A stretch of DNA of 64,000 nt from Aeromonas simiae (GTDB taxonomy: Bacteria > Pseudomonadota > Gammaproteobacteria > Enterobacterales > Aeromonadaceae). A program made the translations under genes and the position numbers. The stretch's first letter is position 1, and every line of letters starts with the position of its first letter. Below, in pieces: positions 21,512 through 30,357 of this stretch. Under the pieces are notes generated by a model. The model was not told the origin of the DNA and made no database searches. It saw only the letters and a program-made list of their open reading frames with translations. Where the stretch lies: positions 117,665-181,664 of the forward strand of contig NZ_CDBY01000007.1 in the NCBI RefSeq assembly GCF_000820125.1, in the 5' to 3' direction.

Positions 21512-22672
21512 ATGGCTAAAACCATCGCGGTTTTTACCGGTACCCGGGCGGAATACGGGCTGCTCTATTGGTTGATGAAAGACATAGAGGCTGATCCTGA
21601 TCTGACGCTCAAGCTGATTGTATCTGGCACTCACCTCTCGCCCGAATTTGGCTTGACCTACCAGCAGATTGAGCAAGATGGCTTCAAGATTGATGAGCGT
21701 GTCGAGATGTTGCTCTCGTCCGATTCATCGGTCGGGGTGGTCAAGAGTATGGGGGTGGCTCTGCTGGGGTTGGCCGACGCACTGAGCCGGCTGCAACCCG
21801 ATGTGCTGGTTATTCTGGGTGATCGCTTCGAAGCTCTGGCTGCCGCCCAAGCCGCAATGCTGCTGCGTGTTCCGGTTGCACATCTGCATGGCGGTGAGAT
21901 TACCGAAGGGGCCTATGACGATGCCATTCGGCACGCCATCACCAAGCTGAGTTATCTGCATTTCACCGCAGCGGAACCTTATCGGCAGCGGGTCATCCAG
22001 TTGGGAGAAGCACCGGAGCGGGTATTCAATGTGGGGGCTGTTGGCCTGGATCATATCGTCAAAACCCCTCTCTACTCGATGAGTGAACTGCAAGCATCGC
22101 TGGGGTTTGAACTCTCCTCGCCGTTTTTTGTGGTGACCTATCATCCGGTCACCCTCGCCGATGAGCCGGCCGAAGAGAGTTTTATGGCCTTACTGGCTGC
22201 ACTCGATCGCTTTCCCGAGCATCAAGTGATACTAACTTACCCCAATGCTGACGACGGTGGCAGGGCAATTATCCCGCTGCTGGAGCAATATGCGGCAGCG
22301 TATCCAAAGCGGGTGTTAGCCATTCCCTCGCTGGGGTACAAACGCTATCTGAGTGCGGTTAAGCACAGTGCTGCCGTGATCGGCAACTCCTCGAGTGGCA
22401 TTATTGAAGTGCCTTCGCTGGGGGTTCCTACGATCAACATCGGGCAACGACAGCAGGGGCGGCTGGCCGCGCAGAGCGTATTTCACTGTGATGCAAAGAG
22501 TGAGGCTATAACCCAAGCCGCCAATTGCGCATTGTGCCCGATGGACAAACAGGCCTTTATCAATCCGTATGGTGCCGGAGATGCCAGCAGCCAGATCGTG
22601 GCTCAACTAAAGGCGCTCACCCATCAAGCTATTAAACACTTCTACGATCTCGACAGGAGCCCGTCGCCATGA
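21512..22672 (+). CDS. legG: hydrolysing NDP-sugar 2-epimerase (LegG/NeuC family)
   Basis: A 386-residue enzyme of the NeuC family (GT-B fold). It shows FTGTRAEYGLLYWLM at the N terminus, LGDRFEALAAAQAA, HLHGGEITEGAYDDAIRHA and IGNSSSGIIEVPS. In this pathway LegG inverts C2 and hydrolyses the nucleotide to release 2,4-diacetamido-2,4,6-trideoxymannose. The ATG at 21512 with GAGG upstream is preferred over the in-frame TTG at 21506. It overlaps legI by the ATGA at 22669-22672, implying translational coupling. Confidence 0.9.
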   Translation: MAKTIAVFTGTRAEYGLLYWLMKDIEADPDLTLKLIVSGTHLSPEFGLTYQQIEQDGFKIDERVEMLLSSDSSVGVVKSMGVALLGLADALSRLQPDVLVILGDRFEALAAAQAAMLLRVPVAHLHGGEITEGAYDDAIRHAITKLSYLHFTAAEPYRQRVIQLGEAPERVFNVGAVGLDHIVKTPLYSMSELQASLGFELSSPFFVVTYHPVTLADEPAEESFMALLAALDRFPEHQVILTYPNADDGGRAIIPLLEQYAAAYPKRVLAIPSLGYKRYLSAVKHSAAVIGNSSSGIIEVPSLGVPTINIGQRQQGRLAAQSVFHCDAKSEAITQAANCALCPMDKQAFINPYGAGDASSQIVAQLKALTHQAIKHFYDLDRSPSP

Positions 22673-23742
22673 TCCGTATCATCGCCGAAGCTGGCGTTAA
22701 CCATAATGGTGATGAAACACTCGCCTTTGCACTGATCGATGCTGCCCATCGTGCGGGCGCTGATGTGGTCAAGTTTCAGACTTTTAAGGCAGCCAATTTG
22801 GTCACCCGGCAAGCCAAGCAAGCGGCTTATCAGGCTGCCAATACAGGTAAGGAAGAGAGCCAGCTTGCCATGCTCTCCCGCCTCGAGCTCTCGTTCGATG
22901 CTCATCTTCGCCTGATCGCCCATTGCAAGTCCCTCGGCATCGAGTTTCTGTCCACGGCATTTGATACCGAGAGTCTGGACTTCCTGGTGAACCGGTTGAA
23001 GTTGCAAACACTGAAGATCCCATCCGGAGAACTGACCAATGCTCCCTTCGTACTGGCCCATGCCCGCACTGGCTGCGAGTTGATCGTCTCGACCGGCATG
23101 GCCACATTGGCAGAAGTGGAAGCGGCTCTGGGGGTCATCGCCTTCGGTTTGACGGCACCGCTTGATGCTCAACCGGGGGAGGCTGCCTTCATGGCTGCCT
23201 ATGCCAGCGAGGCTGGCCAGGCTGCCCTTGCCAGCAAGGTGACCCTGCTGCATTGCACGACCGAATATCCGGCGCCCATGGCCGATATCAACCTCAAAGC
23301 CATGGATACTCTGGCTCATGCCTTCCGGTTACCGGTTGGTTATTCGGATCACAGCCAGGGTATCACCATCCCTGTCGCTGCGGTGGCCCGTGGCGCCTGC
23401 CTTATCGAGAAGCACTTCACTCTGGATCGCACCATGGAGGGGCCTGATCACAAGGCTTCTCTTGAGCCTGGTGAGCTGGCTGCCATGGTTCGTGGGGTGC
23501 GCGATGTTGAATTGGCATTGGGTGATGGTATCAAGGGTCCGCGTCCTAGCGAGATCAAAAACAAGGAAATTGCTCGCAAGAGCTTGGTTGCGGCCTGCGA
23601 TATTGAGCCAGGTACTCCGCTCAGTGCAGAGAACCTAGCGATTAAACGCCCCGGAGATGGCATGAGCCCCTATGCCTACTGGCAGCTTCTGGGACAACCT
23701 GCGAAGCGTGCCTATCAGGCAGGTGAACCTATCCGTGAATAA
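22669..23742 (+). CDS. legI: legionaminic acid synthase (NeuB/LegI family)
   Basis: A 357-residue sialic-acid-synthase family enzyme that condenses phosphoenolpyruvate with the hexosamine to the nonulosonic acid. The TIM-barrel part begins IIAEAGVNHNGDETLAF and contains FLSTAFD, KIPSGELTNAPF, LLHCTTEYP and GYSDHSQGI. The C-terminal antifreeze-like SAF domain is at about residues 295-357 (RKSLVAACDIEPGTPL). NeuB, LegI and PseI are hard to separate by sequence alone; the LegC and PtmEFA neighbours decide for legionaminic acid. Confidence 0.9.
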   Translation: MIRIIAEAGVNHNGDETLAFALIDAAHRAGADVVKFQTFKAANLVTRQAKQAAYQAANTGKEESQLAMLSRLELSFDAHLRLIAHCKSLGIEFLSTAFDTESLDFLVNRLKLQTLKIPSGELTNAPFVLAHARTGCELIVSTGMATLAEVEAALGVIAFGLTAPLDAQPGEAAFMAAYASEAGQAALASKVTLLHCTTEYPAPMADINLKAMDTLAHAFRLPVGYSDHSQGITIPVAAVARGACLIEKHFTLDRTMEGPDHKASLEPGELAAMVRGVRDVELALGDGIKGPRPSEIKNKEIARKSLVAACDIEPGTPLSAENLAIKRPGDGMSPYAYWQLLGQPAKRAYQAGEPIRE

Positions 23743-24379
23743 ACCGGTTATCGTCCTGGGGGCGGGCGGGCATGCCTCTGTGCTGGTCGATATTCTGCGT
23801 AGTCAGGGGCGCTCCCCCATCGCCTTGGTTGCACCAGCTTCGGGTGTCGTGCGGGCTGCACTGGCAGATATTCCCCTCTGGCACGATGAAGAGAGCATCT
23901 TGACATATAGCCCGGATGAGGTGGTGCTGGTCAATGGTATTGGATCCCTGCCGGGCAACCTGCTGCGTGCCGAGCTGTTTGCCCGTTATCAAGCTCTGGG
24001 CTATCGGTTTGCCCGTGTTATCTCACCATGTGCCATGGTGTCGGATTACGCCGAGCTAGCCGAGGGGGTTCAGGTGATGGCGGGCGCCATTATTCAGGCG
24101 GGAACCCGGATAGGTCTGAACACTATCGTCAATACCGGTGCCATCGTGGATCACGACTGCCAGATCGGGGTAGATAACCATATTGCCCCGGGTTCTGTGT
24201 TATCCGGTGGAGTGCTTACTGGAGCCCGAGTGCATGTGGGAACGGGTGCCGCGATCATCCAGGGGATCGAGATTGGTGATGATGCTGTCGTCGGGGCGGG
24301 CGCCACAGTGACTCGTGCTCTGGAAGCGGCACAGATTGCATACGTTGCCAGGGGCTGCGTGCTGCCTATCAAGCAGTAG
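23735..24379 (+). CDS. legH: sugar O/N-acetyltransferase of the NeuD/LegH family
   Basis: A 214-residue protein with an N-terminal Rossmann-like part (VIVLGAGGHASVLVDILR) and a C-terminal left-handed beta-helix of hexapeptide repeats (from about residue 95: GVQVMAGAIIQAGTRIG, NTIVNTGAIVDHDCQIG and so on). LegH acetylates the 4-amino group of the intermediate with acetyl-CoA. The GTG at 23735 gives VNKPVIVLGAGG and overlaps the end of legI, so it is the likely start although the open frame reaches further upstream. Confidence 0.85.
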   Translation: MNKPVIVLGAGGHASVLVDILRSQGRSPIALVAPASGVVRAALADIPLWHDEESILTYSPDEVVLVNGIGSLPGNLLRAELFARYQALGYRFARVISPCAMVSDYAELAEGVQVMAGAIIQAGTRIGLNTIVNTGAIVDHDCQIGVDNHIAPGSVLSGGVLTGARVHVGTGAAIIQGIEIGDDAVVGAGATVTRALEAAQIAYVARGCVLPIKQ

Positions 24380-24391
24380 AGGATGGATTGA

Positions 24392-25453
24392 ATGAGTAAG
24401 AATTGGGAAAAAGTAGTGTTGTCCACCGAGCATACGGTGCGTGACGCGCTGGCGGTGATTAATGCAGCTGCGCTGAGGATCTGTCTCGTGGTCGATGAAA
24501 AGCAGCATTTGCTCGGTGTCGTGACCGATGGTGATGTGCGTCGTGCCATATTGAACAATGTGGCGTTGACCCAGAGTGTGACGGCAGTGATGAACCGAAC
24601 GCCTATTACGGTTTCTGCCAAGCTATCACGGGCACAGTTGCTAGAGACCATGCGCGAGCGCAGCATTCTTTCGCTGCCGGTGATCGATGACGCAGGCAAG
24701 CTGATCGGGCTGGAAACCTGGGAGCAGGCTGCGAAAGCACCAAATTATGAGAATCCCGTCTTCATTATGGCGGGTGGCTTCGGTACTAGACTACGCCCGC
24801 TCACCGACACCTGTCCAAAGCCCATGCTCAAGGTGGGGGACAAACCCATACTGGAGACCCTGCTCAGTCAGTTTCTCAAGGCAGGCTTCAAGAATATCTA
24901 TATCTCCACCCACTATATGCCAGAGCAGATCACTGACTATTTTGGTGATGGTTCTGCCTGGGGCGCTAATATCAGCTACGTGCATGAAGAGACTCCCTTG
25001 GGAACAGGCGGTGCGTTGGGTCTGCTGCCTGCAGACATCCCGGCCTTGCCGCTTATCATGATCAATGGTGACGTGCTCACTACGGTTGATTTTAATCGCC
25101 TGCTCGATTTTCATGTTGAGAATGGTGCGGATGCCACAATGTGTGTGCGCGAGTATGATTATCAAATTCCTTACGGTGTGATAACTGGTGAAGGAAACAA
25201 GATCACCAGCATGATTGAAAAACCGGTGCATCGTTTCTTTGTCAATGCCGGTATCTATGTAGTAGCTCCTCATGTCGTGCAATCGGTAGCCAAGGGGGAA
25301 CGTGTTGATATGCCGACGCTGCTTGAACAGCATATGCACAAGAATGAGCGGGTCTTGATGTTCCCGATCCATGAATACTGGTTGGATATCGGTCGAATGG
25401 AAGATTTCAATCGGGCCCAGTCAGATATCTCCTCACTGGGGCTTAACTCGTAA
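24392..25453 (+). CDS. ptmE: CBS-domain sugar-nucleotidyltransferase PtmE
   Basis: A 353-residue two-part protein. Residues 1-115 are a pair of CBS domains (LVVDEKQHLLGVVTDGDVRR and the SILSLPVIDDAGKLIGL region). Residues 125-353 are a sugar-1-phosphate nucleotidyltransferase with AGGFGTRLRPLTDTCPKPML and INGDVLTT. In Campylobacter PtmE makes GDP-glucosamine for the legionaminic route. It is not RmlA, which lacks CBS domains. Its start follows GAGGATGG, 12 bp after legH, and the neighbours ptmF, legF (ptmB) and ptmA are in the order I recall for the Campylobacter ptm genes. Confidence 0.87.
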   Translation: MSKNWEKVVLSTEHTVRDALAVINAAALRICLVVDEKQHLLGVVTDGDVRRAILNNVALTQSVTAVMNRTPITVSAKLSRAQLLETMRERSILSLPVIDDAGKLIGLETWEQAAKAPNYENPVFIMAGGFGTRLRPLTDTCPKPMLKVGDKPILETLLSQFLKAGFKNIYISTHYMPEQITDYFGDGSAWGANISYVHEETPLGTGGALGLLPADIPALPLIMINGDVLTTVDFNRLLDFHVENGADATMCVREYDYQIPYGVITGEGNKITSMIEKPVHRFFVNAGIYVVAPHVVQSVAKGERVDMPTLLEQHMHKNERVLMFPIHEYWLDIGRMEDFNRAQSDISSLGLNS

Positions 25454-26424
25454 TGGAACGCATTGCTGTAATCGGATTGGGAAATATATCGGTTCGCCAC
25501 CGGAAAAATCTGAAACTGCTTTACCCATCGGCCACCATCTATGGTATGTCTGCCAGTGGCTGTTGTTCTAGGGGAACGGTAAGCGATTGTGACGTACTCG
25601 TTTCATCAATAGAGGAGTTGATCGAACACCACGTTGACTTTGTTATCATTGCATCTCCAGCTACATTCCATGCTCCATATGCTATTTCGCTTATCAAGGC
25701 TGGGATCCCTGTCTTGATTGAGAAACCGATAGCGGCTTCGATCGCTGATTGCGATGCAATTCGTATGGCCTGTAGAGAAAATAATACTCCAGTCTCGGTA
25801 GGATATTGTCTGCGCTACTTACCCTCAGCCATAGTCGTGAAAGATTTGCTAGACGAGCAGGGAATTGGTCGTATTTACAATGCCCAAATAGAGACTGGGC
25901 AATATTTACCCGATTGGCGACCAAGTAAAGATTTTCGCAGTAGTGTGTCTGCCCGGGAAGAACTGGGAGGTGGGGTTCTTCTGGAACTTAGCCACGAGTT
26001 TGATTATATCCAATGGCTGCTTGGACCATTACAGGTTGAACACGCGATCTTGCGTTCTTCTGAAGAACTAGGTCTATCGGTTGAAGACATGGCTGATGTT
26101 ATGTTCAGCAGTGCCACTGGAGTCATCGCTAACATTCACTTGGATTTTTTACAACGAAAAGCACATCGTAAATGTCGACTGATTGGTAGCGAAGGCTCTC
26201 TGGAGTGGGATCTGATTCAGAATTCGGTTTCACTGAGCTCGTCGGAAGGTATTAAGGTGATTTACGATGATTCTGGTTGGGATAAAAATCAGATGTATCT
26301 CGGCATGATCATCGATTTTGTCAATCTCATCCAAGGAGCCAAGAATCAAAGTATCTCAATTGATGATGCCATACGAACAGTGGCACTAATTGAACAGATC
26401 AAAAAGTATTCTCATCATCAGTAA
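25453..26424 (+). CDS. ptmF: Gfo/Idh/MocA-family oxidoreductase PtmF
   Basis: A 323-residue NAD(P)-dependent oxidoreductase. The N-terminal Rossmann domain starts IAVIGLGNISVRHRKNLKLL and contains IIASPATFHAPYA and the EKPIA motif at about 92-96. The second domain holds GGGVLLELSHEFDYI. The family fits PtmF of the Campylobacter legionaminic pathway, whose exact reaction in supplying the glucosamine precursor is less certain than the other steps. Start codon and ptmE stop overlap (TAATG). Confidence 0.8.
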   Translation: MERIAVIGLGNISVRHRKNLKLLYPSATIYGMSASGCCSRGTVSDCDVLVSSIEELIEHHVDFVIIASPATFHAPYAISLIKAGIPVLIEKPIAASIADCDAIRMACRENNTPVSVGYCLRYLPSAIVVKDLLDEQGIGRIYNAQIETGQYLPDWRPSKDFRSSVSAREELGGGVLLELSHEFDYIQWLLGPLQVEHAILRSSEELGLSVEDMADVMFSSATGVIANIHLDFLQRKAHRKCRLIGSEGSLEWDLIQNSVSLSSSEGIKVIYDDSGWDKNQMYLGMIIDFVNLIQGAKNQSISIDDAIRTVALIEQIKKYSHHQ

Positions 26425-26447
26425 CACGTAACCAGAGTTCGAATCAG

Positions 26448-27137
26448 ATGAAAAATTTTGCGTTCATTTTCGCCCGGGGCGGCTCAAAAGGGTTGCCAGG
26501 AAAAAACATTCGTCCATTGGCGGGAAAACCTTTGTTGCAATATTCCATAGATACGGCACTGGCATCACCATCGATTAGCCAGGTGTTTGTTTCTACGGAT
26601 GATGCTGCCATTGCTAGCGTTGCAATCTCATCCGGCGCGGTGGTTATCGATCGCCCATCCGAATTGGCGACAGACACCAGCCCGGAGTGGCTGTCTTGGC
26701 GACATGCCATTGAATGGGCGACCGCGCATTATGGGGCATTCGATGGTTTCATCAGCTTGCCGGCAACCAGCCCGCTGCGCAGTGTGAGTGATGTTGAAGC
26801 GGCCATTGCCAAACGTCGTGAGCAAAATGCCGATATCTGTATCTCCGTTACGCCAGCCAACCGCAGTCCCTATTTCAACATGGTAAAGGAAACGGTGGAT
26901 GGCCGGGTCGAGTTGGTCAATAAACCGGCGGGAGATGTTGCTCGACGTCAGGATGCGCCCCCGGTTTTTGATATCACGACCGTGGTATATGCGACGACAC
27001 CAGCCTTTGTGCTTGAACACTACGGGCTGTTCTCGGGGAAAGTCACCAGCATCGAAGTGCCGAAAGAGCGAGCTGTCGATATTGACGATATTTACGACTT
27101 CAAACTGGCAGAAGCTATCGTAGGAGAGCAGAAATAA
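26448..27137 (+). CDS. legF: CMP-legionaminate cytidylyltransferase (NeuA/LegF family)
   Basis: A 229-residue nonulosonate cytidylyltransferase that activates the sugar with CTP. Motifs are FIFARGGSKGLPGKNIRPLAGKPLL (shown in parts: ARGGSKGLPGKN at residues 7-18), FVSTDDAAIA, LPATSPLRSVSDVE and VDIDDIYDF at the C-terminal end. The absence of a pseudaminic-type PseF architecture and the surrounding ptm genes favour legionaminic acid. It overlaps ptmA by one base (27137). Confidence 0.9.
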   Translation: MKNFAFIFARGGSKGLPGKNIRPLAGKPLLQYSIDTALASPSISQVFVSTDDAAIASVAISSGAVVIDRPSELATDTSPEWLSWRHAIEWATAHYGAFDGFISLPATSPLRSVSDVEAAIAKRREQNADICISVTPANRSPYFNMVKETVDGRVELVNKPAGDVARRQDAPPVFDITTVVYATTPAFVLEHYGLFSGKVTSIEVPKERAVDIDDIYDFKLAEAIVGEQK

Positions 27138-27907
27138 TGGAACAGCTGTTGAACGAAAAACGCATTCTGGTGGCCGGTGCCGGCGGCTTGCTGGGCTCTC
27201 GTCTGGTGCCTGCCATTCTTTCCCAGGGCGGCAAAGTTATCGCGGCAGATATCAATGTCGATGCCATGGCCCAGCGTCTTTCCACTCAGGGTGTGAATAC
27301 GGCAGACGACAATCTGACGTTGATACAGTTGGATGTGACCAGTGAGGAAAGTCTCAAGGCATTTTTTGCGCAACAAGAACATATAGATGGGGCTGTCAAC
27401 ACGACCTATCCGAGAAACAAAACCTATGGCGCACATTTTTTTGATGTGTCCCTTGCCAGTTTCAATGAAAATATTTCACTCCATCTTGGCAGTGCTTTCC
27501 TGTTTACCCAGCAATGTGCTTCTTATTTCAAAGCACATGAAACAGCCTTTTCATTAGTCAATATTTCATCCATATATGGTGTTGTTGCACCTAAGTTTGA
27601 TATTTACAACAATACCAAAATGACCATGCCGGTAGAGTATGCGGCGATCAAATCCGCGATACAGCATTTGAGCAAGTATGCGGTAGCATATGTCAATGAC
27701 AGCCGTTTCAGGATAAACAATGTGAGCCCGGGTGGCATATTTGATCATCAGCCAGATGCGTTTTGTCAGGCATACAAGAGCCACACCCATGGTGCCGGTA
27801 TGCTGGATGTATCGGAGATCATTGGTTGCATCATGTTTTTGTTGTCTGAACAAGCAAAATATATAACAGGGCAGAATGTGATTGTTGATGATGGTTTTAG
27901 TTTATGA
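27137..27907 (+). CDS. ptmA: short-chain dehydrogenase PtmA
   Basis: A 256-residue short-chain dehydrogenase/reductase. VAGAGGLLGSRLV is the cofactor motif at about residue 13. NISSIYG with the later YAAIKSAIQHLSKY gives the catalytic Ser-Tyr-Lys, and the C terminus is TGQNVIVDDGFSL. PtmA works with PtmF and PtmE in the precursor branch of legionaminic acid synthesis in Campylobacter. It is the last gene of the module. Composition drops sharply in its 3' half, leading into the AT-rich wzy. Confidence 0.83.
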   Translation: MEQLLNEKRILVAGAGGLLGSRLVPAILSQGGKVIAADINVDAMAQRLSTQGVNTADDNLTLIQLDVTSEESLKAFFAQQEHIDGAVNTTYPRNKTYGAHFFDVSLASFNENISLHLGSAFLFTQQCASYFKAHETAFSLVNISSIYGVVAPKFDIYNNTKMTMPVEYAAIKSAIQHLSKYAVAYVNDSRFRINNVSPGGIFDHQPDAFCQAYKSHTHGAGMLDVSEIIGCIMFLLSEQAKYITGQNVIVDDGFSL

Positions 27908-29118
27908 CGATGGCTAAAAAATACTTTATATGTGCTATTTTTTTATTGTTAAATACGCCTGAAATACTATATCAAGTCAGTTTCAAACTAAATATAGATT
28001 CTGGTTTTGTTTATGTTTTGATGTATTCCGTACTAATGGTTTTGTTAATTATTAACATAAAACTAGTAACTAAAAAGCAGTTGTTTTTCTGTGTTGCATT
28101 AAGTTTATATGGTTTATTTCAAGTAGTTAATTCTGTAATAAATAATGTAGATATAAAAAATGCTATGGTTGTATTTATGTCTACGTTTATTCCAATTGCA
28201 ATTTATATTTTTATGTATAGAAAAACATCCGATGATGTAGGTTTTTATATAGAAAAATCCATGGTTCTTGGTATGCTTTACTTTATTATAGTAGATGTGT
28301 TATCAATTATTATAATGCATAAAAGCCAACACGTTATATTGTCCAATGTTCTCCCAATATTTTTATTGGGAATGATGTCGTTGTCTATATATAGGAATAA
28401 CATTAATCGGATATGGTTAATATTCACTATATATTGCGTTTGGATTTTTTTTAGTGTGTCTTTTTTTACTAGTGATATCAGATTCCAAATGAAAGCTATT
28501 ATTATAACAATTACATTGTTTTTTTCGTATGTTTTATATGACAGATATATCTCTAAGTTCAGAGGTGTTAGTATCCCATCATACATTTATGTTGTGCTTT
28601 TCTTTATATATTTGATTGTATTATCTCTATGTTTAGAACACATTATGTCAAACTCATTTGATGGTCGAGAGGCATCTTTAGGGCTGAGAGTTTTAGTTGC
28701 TGAAAATCAGATTAATGACATTTTTTCTGGAGATATATTTAATTATGTCTTTGGTTATGGTTATGGAAGCTCGATGAAACAGTATGAGGTTTATTATGAT
28801 GGCATTGCATATCTTCTAAGAAGTCACTCTGGAATTATTAGTCTTGTATATGAAAATGGATTTTTTATTGTTATTGTGCTATTGGTATATTTAATACGAT
28901 TACTCAGATTGAAACCAATTAATAAAATTTGTCATGAGAGTATTAGTTGGGCTCATCGACGCTCTAAGTTCATATTATTTATTTTCATGTGCACATTAAC
29001 ACTAATGAACATCATTTATCTCATTTCTATCCCTGTTCCAAACTATGCTCATCAATCACAGATGGTACTTAGCACATTAATATTTATTTTCTTAAATAAG
29101 AATGTGAATAGGTGTTGA
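27904..29118 (+). CDS. wzy: probable O-antigen polymerase Wzy
   Basis: A 404-residue, very hydrophobic protein with about 10-11 predicted membrane helices and a larger periplasmic segment at about residues 240-310 (MSNSFDGREASLGLRVLVAE and a glycine/tyrosine-rich VFGYGYGSSM). This layout and its place beside wzx fit the repeat-unit polymerase; Wzy proteins have little sequence conservation, so the call is by topology and context. The codons are extremely AT-rich. The start ATGA overlaps the ptmA stop. Confidence 0.75.
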   Translation: MTMAKKYFICAIFLLLNTPEILYQVSFKLNIDSGFVYVLMYSVLMVLLIINIKLVTKKQLFFCVALSLYGLFQVVNSVINNVDIKNAMVVFMSTFIPIAIYIFMYRKTSDDVGFYIEKSMVLGMLYFIIVDVLSIIIMHKSQHVILSNVLPIFLLGMMSLSIYRNNINRIWLIFTIYCVWIFFSVSFFTSDIRFQMKAIIITITLFFSYVLYDRYISKFRGVSIPSYIYVVLFFIYLIVLSLCLEHIMSNSFDGREASLGLRVLVAENQINDIFSGDIFNYVFGYGYGSSMKQYEVYYDGIAYLLRSHSGIISLVYENGFFIVIVLLVYLIRLLRLKPINKICHESISWAHRRSKFILFIFMCTLTLMNIIYLISIPVPNYAHQSQMVLSTLIFIFLNKNVNRC

Positions 29119-29119
29119 T

Positions 29120-30355
29120 ATGATTGTTAGATTCGCCAATTTAGCATTGCGAATGTGCTGTCTTTTTTCAAAATTATTTTTCGTTATCATTTTAGGGAAA
29201 AGCCTGAATGTCGATGAATTCGGATACTATGGGCTAATTTCTTCGTCATTAGTCTATTTATCTGGAGTTATAGGGCTAGAGTTTTATACATATAGTAATA
29301 AAGATTTGTTACGTGGAGAATGCTCAGTTGGAAAATCTTTGATCAATCAATTTGCTATTTTTTGTGTAACATTACCATTTATTTTATTTTTTATTCTTTC
29401 TTTTGGCTTCGGTGAGAGTGTTGCAGGGCGTTTTTTTATTTCGTTCATGCTTATACTCGTCTTTGAATATATCTCTCTTGAGCTTGGTCGATTACTGAAT
29501 ATACTGAATCTGCAAGTATTATCTAGTGTTATGTTGTTTATAAGAAGCGCGATGTGGATGTTGCCATTATCTACATATTTATATTTTGACACGGATGGGG
29601 TATACGGGGACCTCAATTTTGTTTTACATATATGGTTGTTAATGTCTGCTGTTAGTGTCATATGTAGTTATATTGCATTAAAAATTAAAAATGGTTTTAT
29701 TTTATCTATTTCACTTTTAGATATTTCATGGATTGTAAAAGGGGTGAGAAATTCATTTCCATTGTTTGCCTCATCACAAGCCACCTTACTATTATTTTTT
29801 TTGGATAGATATTTTATAAAAATATTCTCTAGTATTGATATGGTCGGCGTTTATTCATTTTATATTGGTCTTATAAATGCGATGATATCTGTGCTTGAGT
29901 CTTCCTTGTTTGTATTTTTCATACCTAAAACAATTATGCTATACCAATCGGGTAAAATGGATGAACTTAATTATGAAATAAAAAGACTATTGATGATAAG
30001 CTTGGCTGTTATTTCCATTTTGATTCTTATATCTATATCCGTTCTCGATGTTATAGCTGGTTTTGTTGATAAGGAGATTTTTTATGAGTATAAAAGAGTA
30101 TTCTTTTTTCTTCTAGTCTGCATGCTGTTTAGAGCATTGTCTCAAATATATCATTATGCAATATATGCAGCAAATAAAAATGAATACATTTTTATTTCGA
30201 GTATTTTATCTTTGATTGTGTTTTTTATATTTTTCTTCATTTCATTAATATATTTTGATGCTATATATGCCGTATCTCTTGCTATAATGTTTGTGGCTGT
30301 ATTCCAGTTCGGTACAAAATATTATATATGGAAAAAATTATGTGGGTGTAATTGA
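29120..30355 (+). CDS. wzx: probable O-unit flippase Wzx
   Basis: A 411-residue integral membrane protein with about 12 helices. The N-terminal segment (ALRMCCLFSKLFFVIILGKSLN) and NSFPLFASSQATLLLFFLDRYFI in the middle resemble the polysaccharide-transporter (MATE-like) family. It is expected to flip the lipid-linked repeat unit across the inner membrane. It lies 1 bp after wzy, in the most AT-rich part of the window. Confidence 0.78.
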   Translation: MIVRFANLALRMCCLFSKLFFVIILGKSLNVDEFGYYGLISSSLVYLSGVIGLEFYTYSNKDLLRGECSVGKSLINQFAIFCVTLPFILFFILSFGFGESVAGRFFISFMLILVFEYISLELGRLLNILNLQVLSSVMLFIRSAMWMLPLSTYLYFDTDGVYGDLNFVLHIWLLMSAVSVICSYIALKIKNGFILSISLLDISWIVKGVRNSFPLFASSQATLLLFFLDRYFIKIFSSIDMVGVYSFYIGLINAMISVLESSLFVFFIPKTIMLYQSGKMDELNYEIKRLLMISLAVISILILISISVLDVIAGFVDKEIFYEYKRVFFFLLVCMLFRALSQIYHYAIYAANKNEYIFISSILSLIVFFIFFFISLIYFDAIYAVSLAIMFVAVFQFGTKYYIWKKLCGCN

Positions 30356-30357
30356 AC

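Noticed and set aside
24392-25453. RmlA
   Set aside because: The nucleotidyltransferase is fused to N-terminal CBS domains and lies in a ptm gene order, so it is PtmE.
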